Below are positions 49,938-58,718 of a stretch of 64,000 bases of DNA, in pieces. The position numbers and the translations under genes are program-made. How positions within the stretch are numbered: position 1 is the stretch's first letter; each line of letters starts with the position of its first letter. The stretch comes from PMNU01 sp035479375 (GTDB taxonomy: Bacteria > Patescibacteriota > Saccharimonadia > Saccharimonadales > UBA4665). The notes beneath the pieces were generated by a model that made no database searches, was not told the DNA's origin, and saw only the letters and a program-made list of their open reading frames with translations. The stretch is taken from NCBI GenBank assembly GCA_035479375.1, contig DATIIT010000014.1, forward strand, positions 11,904-75,903, in the 5' to 3' direction.

Positions 49938-49966
49938 TTGATTAAAAGTAGTTATTGTGGTACTGT
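49938..49966 (+). promoter_or_regulatory. Promoter of the Ala/Pro-rich membrane protein
   Basis: TTGATT (49938-49943), 17-base spacer, TACTGT (49961-49966), nine bases before the ATG at 49976. Confidence 0.55.
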
Positions 49967-49975
49967 AAGAGAGTT

Positions 49976-50833
49976 ATGGAAACTCCACTTACGCCTACGC
50001 CCCAGCTTGCACCCTCAATAGAGGCGCCCGCCCCTCCGGTACAGCCCCCAGCTCCTGAAGTCGCCCGCACTGGCGGTTTCCGTGCGGCCGCTGAAAAAGT
50101 AGGCGGAGCCCTGGAAGCTGCATACCGTGCAGTGGTCACTGGCGTTGGCCTGCACCAAGCCGGCCTGAGGCCTGAAGCCGCCCCTGCCGCGGCCGAGCAT
50201 AGCGCCAGTAAACCAACTGCCGGCGACCGTTTCGACAAACTCTTCCACCGGGGATTAGGGCTAACCGCCGCTGGTTTGGGTGTTGCCGCAGTTGCTACCG
50301 TAATCGTCAATGGCGAGAGCTCCGCCCACCACGGCATGCAGCTCATGGCCGACAGCACCCCTATCCCCAGCGACCCGGTTAACACCGTCGCCCCCATGCC
50401 CGGCCACGAGATGGGCTCTGGCAACACCCACGTCCCCGCCCTTGCCTGGGAGATTGGGCTTCCGGCTACCGTCACTGCCGGTTTGCTTGTAGGCAGGTTG
50501 ATCCGTATGGCTAGAGACCGCAGAGGGGCGATAGAGTATAGCCACCCTGGTCCGGGCAGTAGCCCTAGCCGCCAACAACAGGAAATCGACCGAATTAACG
50601 CAAACAGACGCCTTGCAAACCTTCATAAGGACGACCATACAGCCGGCCGTAGGTTAGGCAACGCTACCAGTATGCATCCCGGGCACACATACCCGCCAGG
50701 CTACGAAGCCCACCCGTTTAGCAACCACGACCCTCGCATAAAAAGCATGCTTCCCCCGGCTCCTTTGGCACCTACAAGACTCAGAGCTTACTGGAACCCT
50801 AACCACGGCTGGCCCACTCGCCCTGACAATTAG
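49976..50833 (+). CDS. Ala/Pro-rich membrane protein, unknown
   Basis: A 285-residue protein with an Ala/Pro-rich, probably disordered N-terminus (PTPQLAPSIEAPAPP), one hydrophobic helix (about 93-112, TAAGLGVAAVATVI), a short outer part and a second hydrophobic segment (about 158-176), then a hydrophilic tail ending in TRLRAYWNPNHGWPTRPDN. No family recognised. Same order of a Pro/Ala-rich tail, amphipathic region and single helix as in the next gene, so the two probably have related roles at the cell surface. They are separate transcripts with separate promoters. Confidence 0.6.
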   Translation: METPLTPTPQLAPSIEAPAPPVQPPAPEVARTGGFRAAAEKVGGALEAAYRAVVTGVGLHQAGLRPEAAPAAAEHSASKPTAGDRFDKLFHRGLGLTAAGLGVAAVATVIVNGESSAHHGMQLMADSTPIPSDPVNTVAPMPGHEMGSGNTHVPALAWEIGLPATVTAGLLVGRLIRMARDRRGAIEYSHPGPGSSPSRQQQEIDRINANRRLANLHKDDHTAGRRLGNATSMHPGHTYPPGYEAHPFSNHDPRIKSMLPPAPLAPTRLRAYWNPNHGWPTRPDN

Positions 50834-50839
50834 TACATC

Positions 50840-50868
50840 TTGACTAACCATTAAACTTATGGTAATAT
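50840..50868 (+). promoter_or_regulatory. Promoter of the His/Gly-rich membrane protein
   Basis: TTGACT (50840-50845), 17-base spacer, TAATAT (50863-50868) with a TGG extension, nine bases before the ATG at 50878. Confidence 0.6.
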
Positions 50869-50877
50869 AAATCCATC

Positions 50878-52746
50878 ATGTCTCACGCACCATTCACCGA
50901 AGCCCCACTACCCCCCTCTCTTCCGGAGGAGGTTTCTGCAGGCACTGCGGCAGCCACAGAAGCCGCCGGGCAAATCCCTAACGTTCCCGCCGCCGAACAC
51001 GCCTCTGGGCACGCCACAGATGCTGCCGCGCCACATGCCGAAGCGTCACAAGGTGCTGTAGCTGGAAAAGCCCACGTAGAAAGCGCTGCCGACGTAGAAA
51101 TGGCTGCAGCGCCCGAGCACCCAACGAGCGAAAAATGGTACCGCGACCTTGGTAGCCTGCCTACCCGCCTAGCGGTAAATGCACGCTTATGGCGTGCCGA
51201 CCGACGGGATAGGTTCCACGAGAAACACGACGGGAACAACAGTACAGGAAGTAAGGTGCTCAGAGGGCTCAACAAGTTTGTGGCCACCGGCGCTGCCGCA
51301 GCCGCCGTACTTGCCACCACCAAATTAGCGGGCGCAGTTGTTGGCTTAGACCACCACGACCACGACGGTGGTGTTGCAGCTGAAGCTATCCACCAGCAGG
51401 CAGGCGCCTCCCACACGCCCGCCCACGAAGCTGTGCTGGCTAGCGTCGTTACCAACAACGACACAACCCCCGACAACTCCGTCGACCTGAACGGCTTTGA
51501 CACCTCCCACCTGCCCCACGACCAGCTAACCGCCGACCAACAGCAATGGCTCGACGGCCACCACAGCGAAGGCGCCCTTGGCGCCTATGACGTGCACAGC
51601 GGCGCCGACGGTCTAGGCAAGCACGGCACGGTATGGAACCAATCCATGAAGAGTCTCGTGGACGCCGGCTACGACCCCTCGCAAATGGACGATAAAGAGC
51701 AGAGCGAGTACGTCCATCACGTGCTGAGCCTGAACCACATGACAGAAGCTCAAGCCGCGGGCGCGGGCGACGACTTTGTGCCAAAGATGCCTTCTAACGG
51801 GGACATCTTTACCCAGGTTACGCACATCACTGCTGGCCGCGAGGGTGGCCCGCTGATGCCCAGCCCTACTTCTGACTTTGCGCACCATCTGGGCGACATT
51901 AAGAACACTTTGCTTAGCGGCCACGGCCAGGACGCCCACACAGGCGGCGGCACTACGCTCCCGGGCGGCACCGGCAGCCATGGTGGCCACCCCGGCGGCA
52001 CTACCCTTGGTAGCAACGGGGGGCAGCCTGGTGGCAGCACCCCTACCAGCGGCAACGGCCCGGCAGGTACTGGCTCCCCTGCGAGCATCCCTGGCAGCAC
52101 GCCCGTGCCGGACGTGCAGACCACCGGCGGCGCGCACACCGGTCACATTGATGGCCACCCCGGCCCCAATGGCCACTTGGACGGCCACCCTGGTGCTCCA
52201 CTACCCCCTTACTACGTGGACGGGACTACAATTATATACGACCCGCCAACCCCCGAACCCGGTGGCATTGAGGGCGTTATCAACACGGCTGAAAAAGGGT
52301 TCGGTGAGCTTACACGGGACACATGGGCACATGACATTGGATACAGTACAATTATGGGTGGTGCCTTGCTACTGGAACGAACCCTTAACTCCCCCGAGTG
52401 GCGGGAATATAGAGAGAGACGCCAGGCAGAGCGTGACGCAAAGCACGATCAGCGGGAGATGAAAAGGGTCGCCCTTGAGGCCGCACGAAAGACCGCACTA
52501 GCGGCTGAGCTTGCCCGCCACAACACGTTCAACGCTGGCGGCACAGTACTTACCCTTGGAGACTTTGATGATGGCTTGACGACTGAACCGGAGCCGACGC
52601 CTCGCCGGCGTCGGACAAGCAGCACCCCCGCCCGCCCGGCAAGCCGTCGTAAGGGGCAATACGGGCAATCGCCTGCCAACGGTGGCCCTGCCCCATCGAC
52701 GCCAAAAACGCCGAAGCCTTCGAAACGGCCTACCGCCGCCCCGTAG
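50878..52746 (+). CDS. Large His/Gly/Pro-rich membrane protein, unknown
   Basis: A 622-residue protein: an Ala/His/Glu-rich disordered N-terminus containing LPEEVS (15-20), an Arg-rich amphipathic segment (about 86-115), one membrane helix (about 134-156), a His/Asp-rich patch directly outside (DHHDHD, about 158-163), then a Gly/Ser/Thr/Pro-rich stalk with HPGGTTLGSNGGQPGG-type repeats and a GHIDGHPGPNGHLDGHPG segment, and a basic C-terminus. No family recognised. Histidine-rich clusters suggest metal binding; the repetitive stalk suggests a surface-exposed structural or adhesive role (inference). Confidence 0.6.
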   Translation: MSHAPFTEAPLPPSLPEEVSAGTAAATEAAGQIPNVPAAEHASGHATDAAAPHAEASQGAVAGKAHVESAADVEMAAAPEHPTSEKWYRDLGSLPTRLAVNARLWRADRRDRFHEKHDGNNSTGSKVLRGLNKFVATGAAAAAVLATTKLAGAVVGLDHHDHDGGVAAEAIHQQAGASHTPAHEAVLASVVTNNDTTPDNSVDLNGFDTSHLPHDQLTADQQQWLDGHHSEGALGAYDVHSGADGLGKHGTVWNQSMKSLVDAGYDPSQMDDKEQSEYVHHVLSLNHMTEAQAAGAGDDFVPKMPSNGDIFTQVTHITAGREGGPLMPSPTSDFAHHLGDIKNTLLSGHGQDAHTGGGTTLPGGTGSHGGHPGGTTLGSNGGQPGGSTPTSGNGPAGTGSPASIPGSTPVPDVQTTGGAHTGHIDGHPGPNGHLDGHPGAPLPPYYVDGTTIIYDPPTPEPGGIEGVINTAEKGFGELTRDTWAHDIGYSTIMGGALLLERTLNSPEWREYRERRQAERDAKHDQREMKRVALEAARKTALAAELARHNTFNAGGTVLTLGDFDDGLTTEPEPTPRRRRTSSTPARPASRRKGQYGQSPANGGPAPSTPKTPKPSKRPTAAP

Positions 52747-52780
52747 CCGGTGAGGACTGACGGGCTTGTTACCGGCGACC

Positions 52781-52852
52781 AACTTGAGCACGGGGTAGGC
52801 TATGTTCCTGTCCCAGGTACTAACCTCTATAAGCGCAGGTAGTACCCAAGTT
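52781..52852 (+). ncRNA. Predicted three-way-junction RNA element
   Basis: Plus-strand RNA here folds into: P1 AACUUG/CAAGUU (52781-52786 with 52847-52852), P2 GGGGUAGG/CCUGUCCC around loop CUAUGUU (52792-52814), and P3 GGUACUA-A-CCU/AGG-UAGUACC (52816-52846), leaving only short joining segments. Together with a perfect 6-base hairpin GCCGGT/ACCGGC at 52746-52776 that starts inside the gene's stop codon, almost the entire 108-base gap is base paired. P2 contains two U-G pairs that would be lost in the opposite strand, favouring the plus strand. It lies in the 3' UTR of the large membrane protein. No T-run follows, so it is not a simple terminator. Confidence 0.5.
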
Positions 52853-52854
52853 AG

Positions 52855-54150
52855 CTAGGTTTGCCTTGCCGCCCAAAGGGTAGCGATTTGCTTATAGAGC
52901 TGCGTGGCGAACGGTTTTTCGCAGTTGCTGAGCACGCCTAGGCCCCAAATGTTGTCCTTAAACATGGCTTTGGCGGTGTCTACAATTTGCGTTTTGGTGA
53001 CGGCCTTGATGCGGCGCGGGACTTGGTAGTAATCCTCGACCACTTCGTCAAAGAAGTAGCGTGAGTAGCCGGCAGCGATGCCAGAGACGGTTTGGGCGCT
53101 GCGCTGGAAGCGGCCGAGGGCGTAGTTTTTGGCGGCCTCGATGTCTTCGGCGGCGATTTCCCCGCGGAAGACGTTGGTGAGCTCGTCGATGATGATCTCA
53201 AACAGTGCGGCGGTGTTTTTTTGCGACACTTGGGTGCCGAACCACCAGTTGCCACTGCCCCGCGTTTGGCCGTAGCCGCTGCTCATGCCGTACACCAGGC
53301 CGCGCTCGCGGGCGGTGCCCAGGATTTTGCTGTACAGCGTCTCGGTGAGCATGGTGTTGACCAGGTTGAGGGCGTCTGTTTCTTCGTCTTGCATGCGGCG
53401 CAGCATGAAGGTGTCAATGAAGAAATAGACGTTTTTGACGCTTTTGTCGTGGATGTAGACTGGGCTGGCCTGGGGTTTGGGCTTTTCCAGGGGGAGTTCG
53501 ATGCGCTCGGTGCCGGTTGGCAGGTCGAAGGCGGCCATGATGGCCTCGATTTGCTCCTGGCGCTTGGGGGTGAGGTTGCCGGCGACGATGAAACGCAGGT
53601 TTTTGGTGGTGTGGGTGCGCTCGTAGTGCTCGCGGACGTCGGTGACGGTGACGTTTTCCATGAGCTTGAGGCGCTCTTCGTCTGTTTTGGCGGTGAAGCC
53701 GTATTTTTCGCGGAGCGCCAGGCTGAGGTGACGGAAGTGGTTGTTGTGGCGGGCGGTGAGTTCCTCGCGGACGTTGCCTACCTCGGCCTCGAATTCATCA
53801 GCTAAGAAGAGCGGCTTGGCAATGGCCAACAGCATGAGTTCCAGGATGCGCTCCCACTCGAAGTCAGCGCATTCGGCCTCGTAACTGATGTCGTAGGCGG
53901 AGGTGCTAGCGTTGCTGTAGGCGCCATTTTTTTCGATTTCGGCCTGGAAAATGCGGCTTTTGGGGTAGCGCTCGTTGGCGCCCAAAAGCATGTGCTCCAT
54001 GAGGTGCGGCGTTTCCCACTTCTCTGCTTTGACGAGGTATTCGCCGGCGCGGAAGTTGAACTCAAAGCTCATGACTGAGGCGTCCGGAACGTGGATGAGC
54101 AAGCCGCGGGCGCCGTTTTTTAATCTGATTTCAGTGACAACGTGTTTCAT
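52855..54150 (-). CDS. M16-family zinc peptidase-like protein
   Basis: A 431-residue protein of the pitrilysin/processing-peptidase fold. The zinc motif HxxEH is present (TPHLMEHMLLG) and the distal glutamate region EVGNVREELTARHNN follows at the expected distance, so it may be an active M16A/B protease. No signal peptide or anchor is visible, so it is probably cytosolic. Substrate unknown. It is separated from secA by 18 bases. Confidence 0.85.
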   Translation of the reverse strand: MKHVVTEIRLKNGARGLLIHVPDASVMSFEFNFRAGEYLVKAEKWETPHLMEHMLLGANERYPKSRIFQAEIEKNGAYSNASTSAYDISYEAECADFEWERILELMLLAIAKPLFLADEFEAEVGNVREELTARHNNHFRHLSLALREKYGFTAKTDEERLKLMENVTVTDVREHYERTHTTKNLRFIVAGNLTPKRQEQIEAIMAAFDLPTGTERIELPLEKPKPQASPVYIHDKSVKNVYFFIDTFMLRRMQDEETDALNLVNTMLTETLYSKILGTARERGLVYGMSSGYGQTRGSGNWWFGTQVSQKNTAALFEIIIDELTNVFRGEIAAEDIEAAKNYALGRFQRSAQTVSGIAAGYSRYFFDEVVEDYYQVPRRIKAVTKTQIVDTAKAMFKDNIWGLGVLSNCEKPFATQLYKQIATLWAARQT

Positions 54151-54168
54151 TTTATGTTTCCCGGCGGC

Positions 54169-56778
54169 CTACTTGCGCTTGCGGCCTTTGGCTTTGCGCT
54201 GGCGCTCGGCTTTGCGGGCTTTTTTGCGGACTTCCGGCTTTTTGGCTGCGGACGCGTTTTTGTCTTTGTTGGCGGCGGCGAAGTCGGCGGCCTCGAAATC
54301 GTCATCGGCGTCTAGGATTTTGTTGGCGTTGCTGATGCTGCCGCGGGCGGCGCGGGTCAGCTCGGTTTCGGTGGCGTGCTGCAGGAGCGCCGGGTCGACT
54401 GGCTCGGCGTTAAAGACAAATTGCAGGACGTCGTGGCGCAGGGTTTGCTGCATGGCGTCGAAGAGGCGCTGGGCCTGGCGGCGGTATTCCACCAGTGGGT
54501 CGCGCTGGCCAACGCTCATCCAGTGGATGCCCTCGCGCAGGTGGTCCATGTTTTCGAGGTGCTGCATCCAGAGGTTGTCTAAGACTTGCAGGTAGATGTC
54601 GCGCTCCACTTTGCGCAACATTTCAGGGGTAAAGGCGGCTTCGCGGCCCTCGTAGAGTTCGTGGGCGGCTTTTATGAGCGCGTCGCCGAATTTGTCTGAT
54701 GGGGTGTCGAAGACGCGGTCCAGGGTTTTATCGTCCAGCGGGAAGCTGTCTGTGAGGATGCCCTGGAACTGTTCGGTGAGGAGTTCTGGGGAGGCGGCTA
54801 GGAAGCGCGCCTGCTCGTCGATGAAGATTTTGACGCGCTTGCTGATGTCGTCACTGCGCAGGATTTCTTTGCGCATGGCGTAGACGGCTTTGCGGTGGCG
54901 GTTCATGACGTCGTCGTATTGCACGACGTTTTTGCGTTGGTCAAAGTGGAAGCCCTCGACCTTTTTCTGCGCGCCTTCCAGCGATTTGCTGATGATGCGG
55001 TTTTCGATGGGCGTTTCGTCGTCCACTTTCATGCGGTCCATCATGCCGGCGATGCGCTCGCCGCCAAAGATGCGCATGAGGTCGTCCTCTGTGCTGACGA
55101 AGAATTGGGTGGTGCCGGGGTCGCCCTGGCGGCCGGAGCGGCCGCGCAACTGGTTGTCGATGCGGCGGGACTCGTGGCGCTCACTGCCGAGCACGAACAG
55201 GCCGCCGAGCTCCTTCACTTCTTCGTCCAGGACGATGTCGGTGCCGCGGCCGGCGATGTTGGTGGCTAGCGTAACCGCGCCTTTTTGCCCGGCGCGGGCC
55301 ACGATGGCCGCCTCTTTTTCGTTGTTTTTGGCATTTAGGACTTCGTGCGGGACGCCAGCCTTGGCCAGCATGTTGCCGAGCCTCTCGTTTTTCTCAATGG
55401 AGACGGTGCCGAGCAGCACAGGCTGGCCTTTGGTGTGCAGCATTTTTACCTCTTTGACGATGGCGCGAAATTTCCCTGCCTCGTTTTTGTAGATGCGGTC
55501 TGGGCGATCCTCACGGGCAAGCTTGCGGTTGGCCGGGATTTCTACCACGTCTAGCTTGTAGATCTGGTGGAATTCTTCGCTTTCGGTCATGGCTGTGCCG
55601 GTCATGCCGGATAGTTTTTCGTACAAACGGAAGTAATTTTGGAAGGAGATGGTGGCCAGCGTCATGCTTTCCTGCTGGACTTCAACGCCTTCTTTGGCCT
55701 CGATGGCTTGATGCAGGCCTTCGTTGTAGCGGCGGCCTTTGAGCAAACGGCCGGTGAATTCGTCTACAATAACGATTTCGCCATCGGTGGTAGCGACGTA
55801 GTCTTTGTCGCGCTTAAACAGCGCCTGGGCGCGCAGCGCTTGCTCCAGGTTGTAGATGGTGCGGATGTTTTCGGTGGCGTACAGGCTGCTGATGCCGAGG
55901 ATTTTTTGCACTTTTTCCACGCCGTCGTCGGTAAGGATGACGGTTTTGCGCTTTTCGTCTACTTCGTAGTGCTTCTCGTTTTCGAGCTGGCGGGCGACCT
56001 TACTGAACTGGGCGTAGGCGTTGCCGCTGGTGACGCTGGGCGCGGAAATGATGAGCGGCGTGCGGGCTTCGTCAATTAAGATGGAGTCGGCTTCGTCCAC
56101 GATGGCAAAGTGCAGGTCGCGCTGGCGGAGCTGCTCGCGCTCGCGCACCATGTTGTCGCGCAGGTAGTCGAAGCCGTATTCGTTGTTGGTGCCGTAGGTG
56201 ATGTCGGCGTTGTAGGCCTCTTGGCGGCTGGCTGGACGGAGGTGGCGCATGCGCTCGTCTTGGTGCTCTTCGTTGTTGTAGCCGGCGTCATAAATGAAGG
56301 AATGGTCGGCAACGATGACGCCCACGCTCATACCCAAGAATGTATACACTTTGCCCATCCAGCCGGCGTCACGCTGGGCCAGGTACTCGTTGACGGTGAC
56401 GACGTGTGCACCTTTTTGGGTAAGGGCGTTTAAGTAGACCGGCAGCGTGGCCACGAGCGTCTTGCCTTCACCGGTCTTCATTTCGGCGACGTTGCCCTCG
56501 TGCAGCACCATGCCGCCAATGAGCTGGACGTCGAAGTGGCGCATGCCAAGCGCGCGGGTGGCGGCCTCGCGCATTACGGCAAAGGCGTCGGGCAGGATTT
56601 TGTCTAGGGACTCTTTTTTGAGGCGCTTCCGCAGGACGTCTGTTTGCTCACGCAAGCGGGCGTCGTCCATTTTCTGGTACTTGTCTGCCAGGGCGTTCAC
56701 CTCTTTGACGCGCCGGCGCAAGCGGCGGATGGTGCGCGCCTGCGGATCGCCGAGCAATTTCTTAAACAGAATATTCAT
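54169..56778 (-). CDS. secA: SecA, preprotein translocase ATPase
   Basis: ATP-driven motor pushing unfolded preproteins through SecYEG. The 869-residue protein carries Walker A EMKTGEGKTLVA, DEAD-type VDEADSILIDEARTPLI, TNIAGRGTDIVLDEEV, LRGRSGRQGDPG (motif VI) and the C-terminal helical wing. It ends with a basic Lys/Arg/Ala tail and lacks the CxCxSxxxxxxCH zinc-binding SEC-C motif. The start is ATG at 56778 with GAGGGAG upstream; a GTG six bases earlier is also possible. A TACAAT -10 lies 37 bases before. Confidence 0.97.
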   Translation of the reverse strand: MNILFKKLLGDPQARTIRRLRRRVKEVNALADKYQKMDDARLREQTDVLRKRLKKESLDKILPDAFAVMREAATRALGMRHFDVQLIGGMVLHEGNVAEMKTGEGKTLVATLPVYLNALTQKGAHVVTVNEYLAQRDAGWMGKVYTFLGMSVGVIVADHSFIYDAGYNNEEHQDERMRHLRPASRQEAYNADITYGTNNEYGFDYLRDNMVREREQLRQRDLHFAIVDEADSILIDEARTPLIISAPSVTSGNAYAQFSKVARQLENEKHYEVDEKRKTVILTDDGVEKVQKILGISSLYATENIRTIYNLEQALRAQALFKRDKDYVATTDGEIVIVDEFTGRLLKGRRYNEGLHQAIEAKEGVEVQQESMTLATISFQNYFRLYEKLSGMTGTAMTESEEFHQIYKLDVVEIPANRKLAREDRPDRIYKNEAGKFRAIVKEVKMLHTKGQPVLLGTVSIEKNERLGNMLAKAGVPHEVLNAKNNEKEAAIVARAGQKGAVTLATNIAGRGTDIVLDEEVKELGGLFVLGSERHESRRIDNQLRGRSGRQGDPGTTQFFVSTEDDLMRIFGGERIAGMMDRMKVDDETPIENRIISKSLEGAQKKVEGFHFDQRKNVVQYDDVMNRHRKAVYAMRKEILRSDDISKRVKIFIDEQARFLAASPELLTEQFQGILTDSFPLDDKTLDRVFDTPSDKFGDALIKAAHELYEGREAAFTPEMLRKVERDIYLQVLDNLWMQHLENMDHLREGIHWMSVGQRDPLVEYRRQAQRLFDAMQQTLRHDVLQFVFNAEPVDPALLQHATETELTRAARGSISNANKILDADDDFEAADFAAANKDKNASAAKKPEVRKKARKAERQRKAKGRKRK

Positions 56779-56986
56779 CAACACTCTCCCTCATGTTTCA
56801 GTTCGGATATGTTGTATTGTAGCGCGTCTTACCAGAGAACGCGAGAGTGTTTTGCGGTATTATTTGTGCGGCGGCCGCGGAGGGACAATTTCGGCTATGT
56901 GGCCGAGCTGGGAGCCGTGGAAGGCCTGGTCGTCCAGGCCCTGGTCGATAAAAGCTTTTAAATATCAATTTATGGTCTGGCGGCGC
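56779..56986 (-). other. Gap between hpf and secA with a start-less open frame
   Basis: Elements on the minus strand: the secA -10 TACAAT (56816-56821), a perfect GGCCTGG/CCAGGCC hairpin with a 4-base loop (56923-56940), and a 34-codon open frame (56860-56964) with GC3-rich codon use (GLDDQAFHGSQLGHIAEIV part) but no start codon. The open frame looks protein-like and may be a gene remnant; I do not annotate it as a gene. No U-run follows the hairpin. Confidence 0.4.
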
Positions 56987-57358
56987 CTAGGCTGCCGCGT
57001 CTGGCTGGCGGCCAAACCGAGCGGCCAGACGCTGGCGCAAACGCGGCATGTCGTGCAGCGATTTGTACTTGCGCAGGCGCGCCTTGAGCTTCTCTTCCAC
57101 GATGTCTACGGCGGCGTAGATGTTGATGGTGGTGTCCGCCACGGTGACGGCCTCTTTGGGCAGGTACAAGACAACTTCGCAGGTGCGCTCGCTTTTGCCT
57201 TTGGTGTTGCGCTCTTTGAGCTTAACCTCGGCGTGGGCGGTGCTGCGGGCGTGCTTGGGCATGTATTTATCCAGTTTGCCGATTTTGCGCAGCACGTATT
57301 TACGCAGATCGTCGCCCACCTCCATGTGGACGCCGGCGATTTCCAGCTTTTGAATCAT
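56987..57358 (-). CDS. hpf: Ribosome hibernation promoting factor (HPF/RaiA)
   Basis: A 123-residue protein that binds the ribosomal subunit interface in dormant cells: IQKLEIAGVHMEVGDDLRKYV, then KLKERNTKGKSERTCEVVLYLP, and IYAAVDIVEEKLKARLRKYKS. This is the short form without the long-HPF dimerisation domain. AAGGAGG precedes the ATG, and it follows serS by 17 bases in one operon with it. Confidence 0.9.
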   Translation of the reverse strand: MIQKLEIAGVHMEVGDDLRKYVLRKIGKLDKYMPKHARSTAHAEVKLKERNTKGKSERTCEVVLYLPKEAVTVADTTINIYAAVDIVEEKLKARLRKYKSLHDMPRLRQRLAARFGRQPDAAA

Positions 57359-57375
57359 ACTACCCTCCTTTACGC

Positions 57376-58674
57376 TTAAATTTGGGACTGGCCGCCCATG
57401 AACGGCCGCAGGATTTCTGGGATGATGATGTGCCCGTCGGCAGTCTGGTAGTTTTCCAGGATGGCTTTCAGGATGCGGCTCATGGCAAAGGCGGTGGCGT
57501 CGGCGGTGTGCACCAGCTGTACGCTGTTGTCTTTGCGGCGGACGCGGGTTTTGAGGTCGCGGGCTTGGTAATCGGCCATGTAGTCGGCGGTGTGGGTCTC
57601 GCGGTATTTGCCCTGGCCTGGGAACCAGGTGTTGATGTCTACGCCCGCGGCGTTAGGCTTGCCGATGTCGGCAGTGCACTTCTGCAGCAGCTGGTACGGC
57701 AGGCCGAGCTGTTGCACCAAAAACTCTTGGATGGCGATGTGCAGCTTGTGCTCGTCTGTGCCGGTCTCTGGTGTGGTGAACGACTCCATCTCCAGCTTGT
57801 CGAATTGGTGCATGCGGAAGATACCCTCTTCGTCTTTGCCGTAGGTGCCGGCCTCGCGCCGGAATGACGTGGCGTAGCCTAGGTAACGGATTGGGAACAT
57901 GTCTTCGGGCAGGATTTCGTTCCAGTACATGGTGCACAGCGGATGCTCGGCGCTGGCTTGGAGCCAGAGGTCGTCGTCCGCCAGTTTGTAGGTGACTTCT
58001 TCGGCGTTGAGGCGGGCGCTGGCGCGGTACGGCTCGGTGCGCAGCATGGCCGGCGGCAACACCGGCGTGAACGGCTTGGTGCTGACAGCTAGGTTGTTTT
58101 CCTGGACGAGTTTGCGGATGAACGCTTCGTCGCCCAGCGTCTGCATGACGTACTGGATGAGCGCGAATTGCAGGCGCACGAGGTCGCCCTTGAGGTACGC
58201 GAAGCGCGAGCCGGCAATTTTGGCGGCGCGCTCTTTATCTATGAGGCCGTGCAGGTCGCCGAACTGGTAATCGTGGCGCGGCGTGAAGCCAAACTCTGTG
58301 GGCGAGCCCACGGTGCGCACGACCACGTTTTCGTCTTCGCTGGCGCCCACTGGCACGTAATCCAGGGGCATGTTGGGGACGGCGCGCAGCAAGTCTTGGT
58401 ACTCGGCTTCGGTGGGTTCGAGCTCGGCCTCTAGGCCAGCGAGCTCGGTTTTGAGGCGCTTGCCTTCCTCAATTTGCATATCTGTGGGGCGCTGGCCTTT
58501 GGCGGCCATGGCCACAGCGTTGCGCTGGGCGCGCAATTCTTCTACGCGGCCCACCAGCCCGCGGCGGCGGGTGTCCAGCTCCAGCAAATGCGGCACGTCC
58601 ACGGGGTAGCCTTTTTGTGCCGATTTCTGCGCCACGAACTCAGGGTTGTCTCGGATGAACTGGATGTCTATCAT
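57376..58674 (-). CDS. serS: Seryl-tRNA synthetase
   Basis: Class II synthetase with an N-terminal coiled-coil arm (LVGRVEELRAQRNAVAMAAKG to LKTELAGLEAEL) that reads the tRNA long arm and a C-terminal catalytic domain with FRREAGTYGKDEEGIFRMHQF (motif 2) and the GVDINTWFPGQGKYRET serine-site segment. From the ATG at 58674 it has 432 residues. A perfect TATAAT lies seven bases before that ATG (minus strand 58682-58687), predicting a leaderless mRNA. Confidence 0.95.
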   Translation of the reverse strand: MIDIQFIRDNPEFVAQKSAQKGYPVDVPHLLELDTRRRGLVGRVEELRAQRNAVAMAAKGQRPTDMQIEEGKRLKTELAGLEAELEPTEAEYQDLLRAVPNMPLDYVPVGASEDENVVVRTVGSPTEFGFTPRHDYQFGDLHGLIDKERAAKIAGSRFAYLKGDLVRLQFALIQYVMQTLGDEAFIRKLVQENNLAVSTKPFTPVLPPAMLRTEPYRASARLNAEEVTYKLADDDLWLQASAEHPLCTMYWNEILPEDMFPIRYLGYATSFRREAGTYGKDEEGIFRMHQFDKLEMESFTTPETGTDEHKLHIAIQEFLVQQLGLPYQLLQKCTADIGKPNAAGVDINTWFPGQGKYRETHTADYMADYQARDLKTRVRRKDNSVQLVHTADATAFAMSRILKAILENYQTADGHIIIPEILRPFMGGQSQI

Positions 58675-58681
58675 TATCCCT

Positions 58682-58687
58682 ATTATA
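58682..58687 (-). promoter_or_regulatory. serS -10 (leaderless)
   Basis: Perfect minus-strand TATAAT, seven bases before the serS ATG at 58674. A divergent plus-strand promoter lies 17 bases away. Confidence 0.6.
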
Positions 58688-58701
58688 ACAGCTTGCGCCA
58701 T

Positions 58702-58709
58702 GGCATAAT
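58702..58709 (+). promoter_or_regulatory. -10 of the DUF2207-like gene
   Basis: TG-G-CATAAT (CATAAT at 58704-58709) nine bases before the ATG at 58719; divergent from the serS -10. Confidence 0.5.
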
Positions 58710-58718
58710 ACCTGTAGC

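Noticed and set aside
52781..52852. Integron attC-like site
   Set aside because: The ends do not match the required core motif at both R' and R'' positions, and there is no integrase or cassette array.
52781..52852. Degenerate tRNA
   Set aside because: No T-loop GTTCRA or acceptor stem of seven with CCA-compatible end is present; the fold is a three-way junction.
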